Shown piece by piece: positions 28,606 through 36,848 of a stretch of 64,000 nt of DNA; position 1 is the stretch's first letter, and each line of letters opens with the position of its first letter. Origin of the DNA: an uncultured Thermoguttaceae bacterium (GTDB lineage: Bacteria; Planctomycetota; Planctomycetia; Pirellulales; Thermoguttaceae); contig CALKER010000012.1 in assembly GCA_938084835.1 (NCBI GenBank), positions 186,001-250,000 of the forward strand. Reading direction: 5' to 3'. The notes under the pieces were generated by a model, which did not search any database, was not told the DNA's origin, and saw only the letters and a program-made list of their open reading frames with translations. The position numbers and the translations under genes were made by a program.

Positions 28606-29154
28606 ATTAGCCGGTGGGTGGTCATGGGGGGTGTTTTCGAGCAGTTGGCCCCCACAAGGCCGCCTGCGACATTCGTCAAGGAGCCTCGAATGCTCAGCGG
28701 CGGAGGGAGTTGATGGGGCCGCAAGAATTACAGCAGAAGTTCCCGTGCGAAGCTTCCCCGGGCATGGCGGGGGCGCAAATTCTTGCGGAACTCGGTGCTC
28801 GGGTGGTGGCGGAGTCTTTCTCGTTACGATTGAAAATCACTTGAGTGCCTGCTCATCGATACCAAGACCGGTCCCCGCCAGGGTTTTTCTTCTGACGCCA
28901 GGGCGTACTAAACACTCGATTCGATGGAGCTTGATTCCATCGTGGCTAAATCGAGCCAGATGCAGCCGTGCCGGGCTGACGAAAATCGACCGTCGCAGGA
29001 AAAACATTCAAAGCTAGTCTGCTCAACTCACAATACTCCCCCATACACCAGGGGGTATCGACTTTTTGTAAAGACGCGGAAAATGTCACTAGTTTGCCAA
29101 GGATACCGTTTCCCCACGGGGCATGCAGGGTTTGACAATCGAGGGGAATGAGGC

Positions 29155-29967
29155 ATGCCGAAACCCTGCCCATCAGTTCTGCTCCTCATGCTGCTCAATC
29201 TATTGGGCTGCGCGGGAAATCCTCTAATTGTGAAAGGCCAGCTGGAGCAAGCTCAGCAGCAGCAAGTGGCTTTGGGCCGGCAAAATCAGGAATTGCAAAC
29301 TCGCATCGCCGCGCTTGACCAGGACAATCGGCGACTACAATCGCTATTGGCCCAAAGCCAGCAACGGGCCGAGGTATTAGAGCAGCAGCTTGCACTTGTC
29401 CGCGAGCAGTTAGCCAGCGTCACTTCCCAATTGGCTCGAGTTCAACAGGAAAAGGAAGCGGCAGAACAGAAATCGCAGGCCCTTACGGCATCCCTCCACC
29501 GTCAACCCATTACATTTACCCCCAATAGCAGCCTGCTCCGAACTCTGCCTCAATTTACCGATTCAGACCTCCGGGTAAGGCGGGACGGAGATGTGATCCG
29601 CATCGCTATTCCGGCAGATCGTCTCTTTGAGGGCGAGTCCGCCGTAGTGCGCCCCGATGGCCTTAGTGTGCTTGCCCAGGTAGCAAGCGAAATTGCCCGG
29701 CTGTATCCGCGGCAACGCATCGCCATCGAGGGACATGTCGACCCCGATTCCCCGCAAACCCACTTGTGGCGCAACTCGATGCATCTTTCGACTGCTTGGG
29801 CCATTGCTGTGTACGAAACGCTTCTTCAGCAACGGATCCTGAAAGCAGAGCAACTCTTCCTCGTCGGCCATGCACAACATCATCCCTTGGCTCCCAACAA
29901 CACAGACTCCGGCAGACGCATCAATCGCCGCGTGGAATTTGTTATCTACCCGGAAACTATCAACTGA
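29155..29967 (+). CDS. OmpA-like lipoprotein with coiled coil
   Basis: An envelope lipoprotein of 270 residues. The signal sequence carries the lipobox LLGC (Cys about residue 19), and GAGGGG precedes the ATG. Residues about 28-115 form a long coiled coil rich in Gln, Glu, Leu and Ala (QLEQAQQQQ, QEKEAAEQKS). Residues about 145-268 are an OmpA/MotB-like peptidoglycan-binding domain: AVVRPDGLSVLAQVASEIA, IAIEGHVDPDSPQ, then VGHAQHHPLAPNNTDSGR and INRRVEFVIYP. Role: linking outer membrane to cell wall. The stop codon lies inside a tandem repeat (29963-30001), so the extreme C-terminus may have been altered by insertion. Confidence 0.85.
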   Translation: MPKPCPSVLLLMLLNLLGCAGNPLIVKGQLEQAQQQQVALGRQNQELQTRIAALDQDNRRLQSLLAQSQQRAEVLEQQLALVREQLASVTSQLARVQQEKEAAEQKSQALTASLHRQPITFTPNSSLLRTLPQFTDSDLRVRRDGDVIRIAIPADRLFEGESAVVRPDGLSVLAQVASEIARLYPRQRIAIEGHVDPDSPQTHLWRNSMHLSTAWAIAVYETLLQQRILKAEQLFLVGHAQHHPLAPNNTDSGRRINRRVEFVIYPETIN

Positions 29968-30001
29968 ATTGGCAATTACCCACTGAATGTGCAATCGTCC
30001 C
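29963..30001. repeat. 19/20-bp tandem pair overlapping a stop codon
   Basis: Unit 1 (29963-29981) and unit 2 (29982-30001) both start ACTGAAT, share GCAAT and end CCC. The TGA of the OmpA-like gene (29965-29967) is in unit 1. It looks like the end of a decayed mobile element placed at the gene's 3' end. Confidence 0.6.
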
Positions 30002-30383
30002 ACGTTTCTTCCTGCATCAAAGTGGTGCTAGCAGAAAATCTCGGAAGTCAACTCCTCGCCCACGCCCCCCCACAAGTTCGCCACCTGGGAAGACACCAAA
30101 CAACTTTGGGGAATGTCCTGGATCATGTTCAGCCTCATGAGAGTTGTTGATAAACTACTTGGCGGAATTTTACGATATCTTCCGTGCGGAAGAAACATCG
30201 CCTTGTGACAATCCGACGTTCGTGCACTGCATTTGCGAAGAACAATCGCTGCAAGCTGTTGATGAGTAGACAAGCCTAAGAGGAAATCTTAAACGGTGAA
30301 AATGAGCTGTAAAAGAGACTTTGAAGATACCTTGCTCCTGGCGTTTGACAAATGCTCATTTACAGGTGAGACGACACCCCGAA
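29968..30383. other. Intergenic region, 0.4 kb, between convergent genes
   Basis: After the tandem pair noted at its left edge I see no gene, terminator or repeat. Confidence 0.4.
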
Positions 30384-30758
30384 TTATTCCCCGGGTTTTA
30401 GCTCCCCGGCTTGTGCCATCATCGCCCTGACGCCTTCCTCTCGAGTGGGGTAAATGGTCCATAGGGTATTGAGCCGGGTGATTCGAAGGATATCAGCGCA
30501 GAAACTTCCCACCCCACAAAGGGCCATTAACCCAGCGCGCTGCTTCACCCGTTTCCACCCGCGGACGAGAATTTCCAAAAAGTTGGAGCCTATATAATTG
30601 ACCCCCGTAAGGTCCACAAGGAGCCACGGGGGGTCTGCCTTCTCCGCTTCGTGGAGGAGTTGCTCGGCGAGGTCTTGCAAAAGCGCCTCATGAAGGGCCT
30701 CATACTTACCGCCGACATCGATGATTGTGACTTGTTGGTCTTTCAGGACCTTCACCAT
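30384..30758 (-). CDS. STAS-domain protein (anti-sigma-factor antagonist type)
   Basis: A single STAS domain of about 124 residues. The start is the ATG giving MVKVLKDQQVTII, nine bases after GAGG; a TTG five codons before is possible. The core WLLVDLTGVNYIGSNFLEILVRGWKR is split here as VDLTGVNYIGS then NFLEILVRG, and it holds the Ser that is phosphorylated in SpoIIAA-type antagonists, although the preceding Asp of the usual DS pair is Gly. LMALCGVGSFCADILRITRL is the following beta-alpha unit. Such proteins act in partner-switching with a serine kinase and phosphatase; none of the partners is in the window. Cytoplasmic. Confidence 0.85.
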   Translation of the reverse strand: MVKVLKDQQVTIIDVGGKYEALHEALLQDLAEQLLHEAEKADPPWLLVDLTGVNYIGSNFLEILVRGWKRVKQRAGLMALCGVGSFCADILRITRLNTLWTIYPTREEGVRAMMAQAGELKPGE

Positions 30759-31073
30759 GGACCCAATCCTCAACCGAGCTGAACCAGATGTGCTTCCTTC
30801 CGTGTGGCCTCAGTCGCGATCGCCTTGCAAGGAAAGGAGTTTTGCCCGCTTGCGTCGACTTTTAATTCAACCGCCTGGCTCGCCGCAATCGTTGGTTCTT
30901 CCACACCCGACATCGGAGAAGCGTCGTATTTCTTATTGCCGTTTACCCTTTCCAGCTGACACATTCCTTCAGGAGAACTTCTAAAGCTCTTTTCGGAAGT
31001 TTGCTGGGAAAATCAAGCAAGTTTCCGAACCATCCACTTGCTTTCCCTTGGGATAGTAATCCGTGCGGGTACA
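30759..31073. other. Intergenic region, 0.3 kb
   Basis: Space between hemE and the STAS gene, both minus strand. No gene, repeat or clear terminator. Confidence 0.4.
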
Positions 31074-32156
31074 TCAATGCCGATCTAAGATCCGAGCACT
31101 TTCTTCGTGGACCAAGTCAACTAGATATTTTACATGCTCCACGGGCGTCTGGGGTAACACCCCGTGACCCAAGTTAAAGATGTACCCGGGTCGACCATTC
31201 CATTGGTGCAGTAACTGCCGAACGGCCTTTTCGATCATCGCTTTGGGTGCCAGTAGGACCGCCGGGTCCAAATTTCCTTGAATTGCCTTCCGGGCACCAA
31301 CGACACGAAAGGCTTCGTCAAGGCGGATCCGCCAATCCACGCCGAGCACGGTTCCTCCAGCCTCGTCCATCAACGGGAGAAGTGCGGGGTTACCCGTGGC
31401 GAAGTGAATGACCGGAAAATCGGCGGGCAGGGATGCGAAACATTTCCGCATTTGTGGCAGTACAAATTGCTCGTAATCGCTGGGGCTGAGGCAACCCGCC
31501 CACGTATCAAAGATTTGCACTGCCGCCACACCCGCCTCGATCTGCGCACTGAGGAATCGCCCTACCGCACGCGCCAACAGCTCCAGCAAATCAAACCACG
31601 CCTCCTCAAATCGGTACATGAAGCTTTTCGTGCGAAGAAACGATTTCCCGTCACTTCCCCCCTCAATCGCATAGCTTGCCAAAGTGAAGGGAGCGCCGGC
31701 AAACCCAATCAGCGGAATCTCGGCGGGCAACAGCCGATATGTCTCCCAGATCGCTTCCAATACAAACTCCAGGGGCTGAATGCTCTCTAGTGGCCGCAAG
31801 CGCCGAACGTCATCCGGCTCACGTATCGGGTTGGTAATTTGCGGACCCCCTCCTGAGTACCGCACGTGGAGGCCTAACGGCTCAAGAATTACAAGAAGAT
31901 CTGAGAAAACAATCGCGGCATCCACGCCGAGTTGTCGTACAGCGATCTCCATCACGCGTGCACACCGGCGAGGATCCCGGCAGAAGTTTAAAAAATCCCC
32001 GTCCCCACGTATCTCCCGATACTCCGGCATAAACCGTCCCGCCTGACGCATAAGCCAAACGGGAAGCCGATCTACCGGTTCGCGCCTCGCGGCGCGTAAG
32101 AACCGACTCTCCCACCAAGCCGGCCTTTCCTTTGCGACTGGCTTGCACGAGTCCAA
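31074..32156 (-). CDS. hemE: Uroporphyrinogen decarboxylase
   Basis: Cytoplasmic heme-pathway enzyme that turns uroporphyrinogen III to coproporphyrinogen III. The 360-residue length is normal. The substrate-binding signature PVWLMRQAGRFMPEYREIR begins near residue 36, and the second signature FAGAPFTLASYAIEGG is near 173. DTWAGCLSPSDYEQFVLP and the His in NLGHGVLPQTPVEHV near the C-terminus are also present. The start is TTG, ten bases after AGGAG on the minus strand; no ATG is available before the conserved N-terminus. No other heme genes adjoin it. Confidence 0.95.
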   Translation of the reverse strand: MDSCKPVAKERPAWWESRFLRAARREPVDRLPVWLMRQAGRFMPEYREIRGDGDFLNFCRDPRRCARVMEIAVRQLGVDAAIVFSDLLVILEPLGLHVRYSGGGPQITNPIREPDDVRRLRPLESIQPLEFVLEAIWETYRLLPAEIPLIGFAGAPFTLASYAIEGGSDGKSFLRTKSFMYRFEEAWFDLLELLARAVGRFLSAQIEAGVAAVQIFDTWAGCLSPSDYEQFVLPQMRKCFASLPADFPVIHFATGNPALLPLMDEAGGTVLGVDWRIRLDEAFRVVGARKAIQGNLDPAVLLAPKAMIEKAVRQLLHQWNGRPGYIFNLGHGVLPQTPVEHVKYLVDLVHEESARILDRH

Positions 32157-32506
32157 GTGGACGTGGCTCCTATGCGAAACTTTTAAGTAATTTCCGGGGA
32201 CTCACCTTATTAGGTCTCATGGGATCGCCCCGCCAAAGGTGCTATGCGATCGGGCAGAGGGCGATGCTATTTTACTCTCGGTATCGATTGTGACCATGTG
32301 CGTCACAGCTTGCGCTTGCGCAAGAACCATCCAGGCCGACTGGCGCTGCCGCAATTCGCTAGGAGAGGGCTCAACCGGTCGTCACCCACTTGCCAGGCCG
32401 GGGCTCTTCCGAACATGGGCCAACCCAGTCCTGTCTGTGCTGACTCTGGCTTTTTCAAGTCTCTCACCCCTTCCTACAGGTGAACCACTAAGAAAGCTAG
32501 CACCCT

Positions 32507-32546
32507 CATAATGTAACCCCTTGGTCCATTATGAAGCCCCTTAAGC
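32507..32546. repeat. Degenerate 20-bp tandem pair
   Basis: Units 32507-32526 and 32527-32546 agree at 14 of 20 positions and share CCCCTT at the same place. Same style as the other short tandem pairs. Confidence 0.45.
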
Positions 32547-32765
32547 GATAACCTCCTACAAGCGATTGACTCCTTCAGCGAGACCGCACCGGCTCTCTGA
32601 CCTGGTCTTCCTTATCAAGAGACGGCCTTGACTTTGCCCATTCCAATCTCCGTTGAGCGTTAAGTCGGGACTCGAGGGGACTCGATTTGACTCAGACGGT
32701 AGCAAGTGCGGTCTTTTCGAAGGGATGATTGCTTTTCCCCTGACTGTTCCCAAAGAAACGCTCTC

Positions 32766-32819
32766 GAGTCCAAAAGGGGAGGTGAGAGCATGGTCCCCCT
32801 AAGCCCCTCTTTTGGGCTC
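32766..32819. repeat. Imperfect long inverted repeat
   Basis: The left arm GAGTCCAAAAGGGG pairs with a right arm reading CCCCTCTTTTGGGCTC, leaving a loop of about 24 bases. It could be a structured transcript or mobile-element hairpin. Confidence 0.4.
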
Positions 32820-33390
32820 AAGAATCCCCAAGAATACCGGCCATGGCCCACACACGCCAGCTGATCGATCGCTAGCCCAGAGATGCCGATCGAAACCCAC
32901 CCCGGCAAACCTTTCCCCGCCAAACAGCCGACTATCGGGCCAAAATAGCTTCGGACAGCCGTGTTAAGCAGGTTCGACCTTGACGCGATTCAGGGCCTTT
33001 GGGGAGACTTCGCACCGCCGGCACTTTCCCGATGCTAAAGCGCGATGCTACCGGGACAGGGGCGCTAGGCAACCCCAGAGCGCTGGGGGTTTGTGCGAGG
33101 CGGACTATCTCTTGGGCGCCCTACGCGACACTACCGGGCCTCGCCCGACGATTGGTCCGCCTTACCAGGAGGCTTCGGAGAGTGATGAGTCACTCCCACT
33201 CACCCGGGCCGAAACAGCACGGCGGCAAACCTTTGCCTGAGCGACCAACCAGGAAACAGGTGCCGCGACACAAGGGGATGGCAGGGACGAACTCACAAAG
33301 CCATTCGGGTAAGGGGGAAGTCGTCTCGGGAATTCGCAACCAGATTCCGCCTAGGTGAACAGGCTCAATTTAAGGGAGGATGGAACGGTG

Positions 33391-34059
33391 ATGGCCACAA
33401 GAAAGGCGGGTTGGCTCTTGACATTCATATGTTTGATGTCAAGCGTAATTTCCCTCACTGCGGGTGGCTGTGGTAGGTCTTCCGGGATTCCGGAAAGAAA
33501 AGAGGCGGCCGCCTCAAACCAGTCCCATTCGCCGACCGAGAAGTCGTCCTCGCCCGCGACAAATCAGGCGACCCAAATCGCCAAACCAACCATCGAGGAA
33601 TTGACGGCCGATCCGCAAAGTTGTGTAGCGGCATTCTTGGAAGCGATTCGTCAAGGGGATGACAGGCAAATCTTACAACTGTACACTGCAAAAGCCAGAG
33701 AGGAAGCCACTGCGTTAGGGGAGCACTTTGCCCCGCGAGGAAGTGACACGGCAGAATTCGAAGTTGGAGAAGTGCAGTTCCTTGATGCGGTAAGCGCCCG
33801 CGTGAAAGCCGTTTGGACAGATATTAACGAGAACGGCCGGCCTCAGTCCGACGAGGCTATTTGGATGGTGCGAAAAGAGCAGGGTGGCTGGCGGGTGGCT
33901 GCCATGGCTGTTAAGGTCTTCGATGGGGACGAATATTTGTTCCTCGACTTTGAGGATCTTAACCGCACAAAACTGATGATCGAGGAATTCCGGAGAGAGC
34001 AAATCCGGCGCGCCGCCGAGATGGCAAATCGTTCGGATCCTTTAATTCAAAACCGATAG
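33391..34059 (+). CDS. Lipoprotein of unknown function
   Basis: The start is the ATG giving MATRKAGWLLTFICL, about eleven bases after GGGAGG. The signal sequence ends in the lipobox TAGGC (Cys about 27). A 45-residue Ser/Ala/Pro/Gln-rich linker follows. Residues about 70-215 form a domain that begins with LTADPQSCVAAFLEAIRQGDDRQ, listed here for its helix, and goes on with sheet-forming FEVGEVQFLDAVSARVKAVWTD and GGWRVAAMAVKVFDG. This helix-then-sheet order resembles the NTF2/DUF4878-like fold, common in lipoproteins of unknown role. The last codons (AACCGATAG) lie inside a tandem repeat that continues past the stop, so the native C-terminus may have been longer. Confidence 0.75.
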   Translation: MATRKAGWLLTFICLMSSVISLTAGGCGRSSGIPERKEAAASNQSHSPTEKSSSPATNQATQIAKPTIEELTADPQSCVAAFLEAIRQGDDRQILQLYTAKAREEATALGEHFAPRGSDTAEFEVGEVQFLDAVSARVKAVWTDINENGRPQSDEAIWMVRKEQGGWRVAAMAVKVFDGDEYLFLDFEDLNRTKLMIEEFRREQIRRAAEMANRSDPLIQNR

Positions 34060-34130
34060 AATGTTTCAACATCGATAACGATAGAAAAAGTTTCAACATC
34101 AATAGCGGTAGAAGGTTTCAGCATTGATAG
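34051..34130. repeat. 26-bp tandem repeat, three copies, overlapping a gene end
   Basis: Units begin at about 34051, 34077 and 34104. Each has a CGATAGAA-like box followed by GTTTCAACAT or GTTTCAGCAT. The first unit contains the stop codon of the lipoprotein gene. The arrangement suggests that an element end, now alone, was inserted into the 3' part of the gene. Confidence 0.7.
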
Positions 34131-34806
34131 GGAAATTGAGGCGGTCGGAACCCAGGCGGGTATCAGGGGCCGCTTTAAGGCCATGCAAACAACTGGGCGA
34201 AATATTCACAAGAGATTTCGAGTGCTAAATTCCAAGAGTTTTTCGCAAGTAACTTAGGTGGAACGTTGCTCCTAAAAACCAATTATCGCCATTTATCGGA
34301 AACATTTTTGGGGTGAGTCTGCTCATTGAAACATTTCTTTGAGGTGACTCCTGCCTGGGGACCCCCGGGATTTTTTGCGGGGAGGGAATCTCCCTTCACC
34401 TCCCCTGGTTTTTGCCAGGCTGGTTGACCGCCGCGATTTTCGGGCTGTTTTTACCCGAACCGGTTAGGCCGAGGCTCCAACCTCTCTCAAGCAACACCTC
34501 CTTTCGCCCGTGAGGCGGTAGGGGAGAAGGACTGATAGGTACTCCCGGCTTGAAAAATCTAGTGGACGGAGCTTACAAACCCCCTCTGTTGCTGCTCTTA
34601 GGACCGGCTCCTCCTCACTGCCTCCCAGGAAATGCTACCGAAAGGGGTTCTCACTTCCGCTGATTAAGGTTTATAATCGCAGAGTGAGAGGACTCGACGG
34701 ATTATTCCCCAGTTTGATGCTAGCAATGCAGGGTTGAGAACTAAAACGACAAGAACTCGTGAACTCACTAAGATTATAATTTTTGTGTGGTAAGGAGGGG
34801 TGATCC
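34060..34806. other. Intergenic region, 0.75 kb
   Basis: Contains most of the tandem repeat above, the intrinsic terminator at 34354-34376 and a small CCTGG/CCAGG hairpin near 34404. No gene seen. Confidence 0.45.
34354..34376 (+). terminator. Intrinsic terminator
   Basis: CCTGGG (34354-34359), tetraloop GACC, CCCGGG (34364-34369), one A, then six T. The stem has one G-U pair. It is 295 bases after the lipoprotein gene and is the best intrinsic terminator in the window. Confidence 0.65.
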
Positions 34807-35022
34807 GTGGGAATTTGCGAGAGAAAAAAGGAGCTGAGGCGACGGCGTCATCGTCGGGAAAAGTTAAAACAACTTTATCGTCGGTTTCTTAAGGCTCCCC
34901 AGTCTGAGAAGCAGGCGATTTTGGATAAAGTTCGGGCTCTTACCGCGGGTTATTTGGACGTTTATCGCAACTGGGGAGTTTTGGAGGAATACCTTCAGGG
35001 TCAGTGGCGGAGCCAATCTTAA
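34807..35022 (+). CDS. Small basic protein, DUF6800-like
   Basis: A 71-residue protein starting at GTG, eight bases after AAGGAGG, a strong site. The N-terminus is ERKKELRRRRHRREKLKQL, followed by a helix (APQSEKQAILDKVRAL) and a short tail (LDVYRNWGVLEEYL). I recall short planctomycete proteins (DUF6800) with the same (E)RxxELRRRRHRR head, but cannot verify it here. The head could bind nucleic acid or ribosomes. Function unknown. Confidence 0.75.
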   Translation: MGICERKKELRRRRHRREKLKQLYRRFLKAPQSEKQAILDKVRALTAGYLDVYRNWGVLEEYLQGQWRSQS

Positions 35023-35587
35023 CTGCAAAAGTCAGTTTAATATTCACTATAATAGTGATATTTGATCGACCAATTTGTTGATGGCTGACCCCCACGCTGA
35101 TATGTATGGAAGCCAGGAGTCTGGGAACGTGATTTCCCCGGAAATCGGCCCCACGATTCCGGTGTCATGACTTCCTAGGGATTCCAATTCGTGTGGGTAC
35201 GCAGCTGTTTCACCGTTTTAATGCTTACTTATTCCCTCCAGCATAATTTCACGTAATTTTTTACTGCTTCTTAGGTCTCTGACCGCTAAGTATTTTGCGT
35301 CTGGAAAGCCGATAGGGGTTGCCTGAAGGCGATTGCGACCTAGAAAATTTTTTCGCAAGCGCCATCAAACACTGTTAAGGATGGAAGGGGTACATGGTGC
35401 AGACCTGGCGTCATCGACAGTCGGCACATGGGTAGAGGAAGTGACTGGTGAAAGCTCGACCGGTGCCCCTGTGCTGATAAGGCCCAGGACCTTGAGGTTT
35501 GACGAGAATCCTCTCCGGAAATGCACCCCCAATAAGTTGGGGTCAAGGTCCTGCCCAAACCTGCGCTAATCTGTGAGGGCTTAAGAA
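35023..35587. other. Intergenic region, 0.55 kb
   Basis: A six-bp palindrome (TCACTA, TAA, TAGTGA; 35044-35058) lies just after the DUF6800-like gene and includes a TATAAT. Nothing else supported. Confidence 0.4.
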
Positions 35588-36577
35588 GTGTCCGGCCATT
35601 CGCTCTGTCACTATTGGCGGATTTCCGCTCAACGGAGGCACCGGAAACTTACGGCGCTCAGTGCTGTCATGGTCGGCCTTGTCCTGATGAGCTGCCCGCA
35701 AAGCGCTAAAGGGCAGAATCCTCGTTACGGACGTACCTATGGGATGTTTGGGGAGAGAGTTTTGGGACAGCCAATCCGCCCTCCCCAGCCGCGGTTTAGT
35801 CAGAGCATCGAACGTACCCCTGATGGGGTATTTCAGGGGATCAGGCCTCCCGGCTCCGGGGCATATTCCCGTTCCGAAACTGCGCGGGAAGCTCGAGAAT
35901 TTCGCTATCGAGAATGGTTGACACCAGAAGGGAATTTTTTCCGATCTACCCCGGAGCTTCCCTCGGGGGAGGGAGTTGTCGCCCTCCCTAATTCGATATT
36001 TCCCACCCCTCAGCCGACCCCGTTTCCCCCAGGGGAGGGCATGACCCCGGAGGTGTTCGGCACAGGTGAGGGTGCGGAAAATCAGACCACGAGTGAAGCG
36101 TCAGCGGTTATGGATGGAATTCCGGAGGGTGGCACAGGCGAAGCCCAACCGGGGTTATCTGTCGCGCCCTGGGAAATGAATCAGGGAACTGATCTCCCAC
36201 CGCCAACCAGGTGGATTAATAGCACCAGGGCGCCTTCTCAACGCGAAGGGGCCTTCCTCGACAATGCAACCCGTTCGCGTCGAAGCCTGCTGCCAACCGA
36301 TTGGCGGGAGGAACTGAGGCATTATCAAGAGCTTAGCGACAGACGCCGCGTCTTAGCTGGGCCCGCGTGGGAAGCTTATCTTGCCGAAAGACTTTCGAGA
36401 ATTCTCGGACCCCATCAATTGGCGCCGATTCGTGTCCTCATTCGGGGAGAAACTGCCTTTCTAGAGGGTAAGATTTCTTCACAAGCACCGGTCGATCTGG
36501 CCGTGCGAGTCCTACTTCTTGAGCCGGGAATTTGGCAGGTGGTATCCCGGCTTGAGGTGGTGGCTGCGCCCGAATAG
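35588..36577 (+). CDS. Exported protein with C-terminal BON-like domain
   Basis: A 329-residue protein starting at GTG, eight bases after GAGGG. The N-terminus has a basic stretch (SAQRRHRKLTALSAV) then hydrophobic MVGLVLMSC, giving a long signal peptide with a cut near AKG/QNP. Residues about 45-235 are rich in Pro, Gly, Arg, Glu and Ser with little predicted structure (PPQPRFSQSIER; GEGMTPEVFGTGEGAE). Residues about 245-329 look folded: LAERLSRILGPHQLAPIRVL then IRGETAFLEGKISSQAPVDLAVRVLLLEPGI. This alpha-beta pattern, with a Gly in the middle strand, resembles BON domains, which bind membranes or sugars. Function unknown. Confidence 0.75.
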   Translation: MSGHSLCHYWRISAQRRHRKLTALSAVMVGLVLMSCPQSAKGQNPRYGRTYGMFGERVLGQPIRPPQPRFSQSIERTPDGVFQGIRPPGSGAYSRSETAREAREFRYREWLTPEGNFFRSTPELPSGEGVVALPNSIFPTPQPTPFPPGEGMTPEVFGTGEGAENQTTSEASAVMDGIPEGGTGEAQPGLSVAPWEMNQGTDLPPPTRWINSTRAPSQREGAFLDNATRSRRSLLPTDWREELRHYQELSDRRRVLAGPAWEAYLAERLSRILGPHQLAPIRVLIRGETAFLEGKISSQAPVDLAVRVLLLEPGIWQVVSRLEVVAAPE

Positions 36578-36848
36578 ACCACTTTGCTTCGTGCCTCAAG
36601 CTCTTATGTTTCACTTTCGCCCGTCGAACCTGGCTCGATAGTCGTGTGAAATTTGCAAAGTCTTGCGGCCCGAAACTCAGCAGTCCGTCCCCTGGCTCGG
36701 CACAAATTGATCTTGATGCGACCTAGGGAGATCTAGTCGGAACATCCTCAGCGCCCCAACGACTTGAGGCCCTCAATCCGGAGTCCTCGACCGCGGGCGA
36801 AGGCCTCGGCTTATACTCGGGAAAACAACCGCTGATTGGCCTACCCAG

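Larger units (their letters stand above)
27559..29154. other. Intergenic region, 1.6 kb
   Basis: The longest gene-poor stretch of this part. It contains a 23-bp tandem repeat in three copies (28035-28104) and a strong hairpin at 28588-28605. No frame has both a ribosome site and protein-like sequence; the 28614-28844 frame is discussed under rejected items. Confidence 0.45.
32157..33390. other. Intergenic region, 1.2 kb, between divergent genes
   Basis: Frames here lack ribosome sites. A degenerate 20-bp tandem pair is at 32507-32546, and a long imperfect inverted repeat spans 32766-32819 (GAGTCCAAAAGGGG against CCCCTCTTTTGGGCTC). Two short words, GGCAAACCTTT, recur at about 32905 and 33224. 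Confidence 0.4.

Noticed and set aside
28614..28844. Frame with a stretch AGAQILAELGARVV resembling CoA-transferase family III
   Set aside because: Only about 15 residues look similar, and the rest does not. No ribosome site; a chance match is as likely as a pseudogene.
32329..32415. Possible fourth 61-nt periodic pair (CCAGGCCG recurring after 62 nt)
   Set aside because: Only two copies and eight matching bases in a row; no further units before or after.
32941..33000. GGTTCGA-like T-loop word suggesting a tRNA
   Set aside because: No acceptor, D or anticodon stem could be built around it. The same held for other GTTCGA words in the window.
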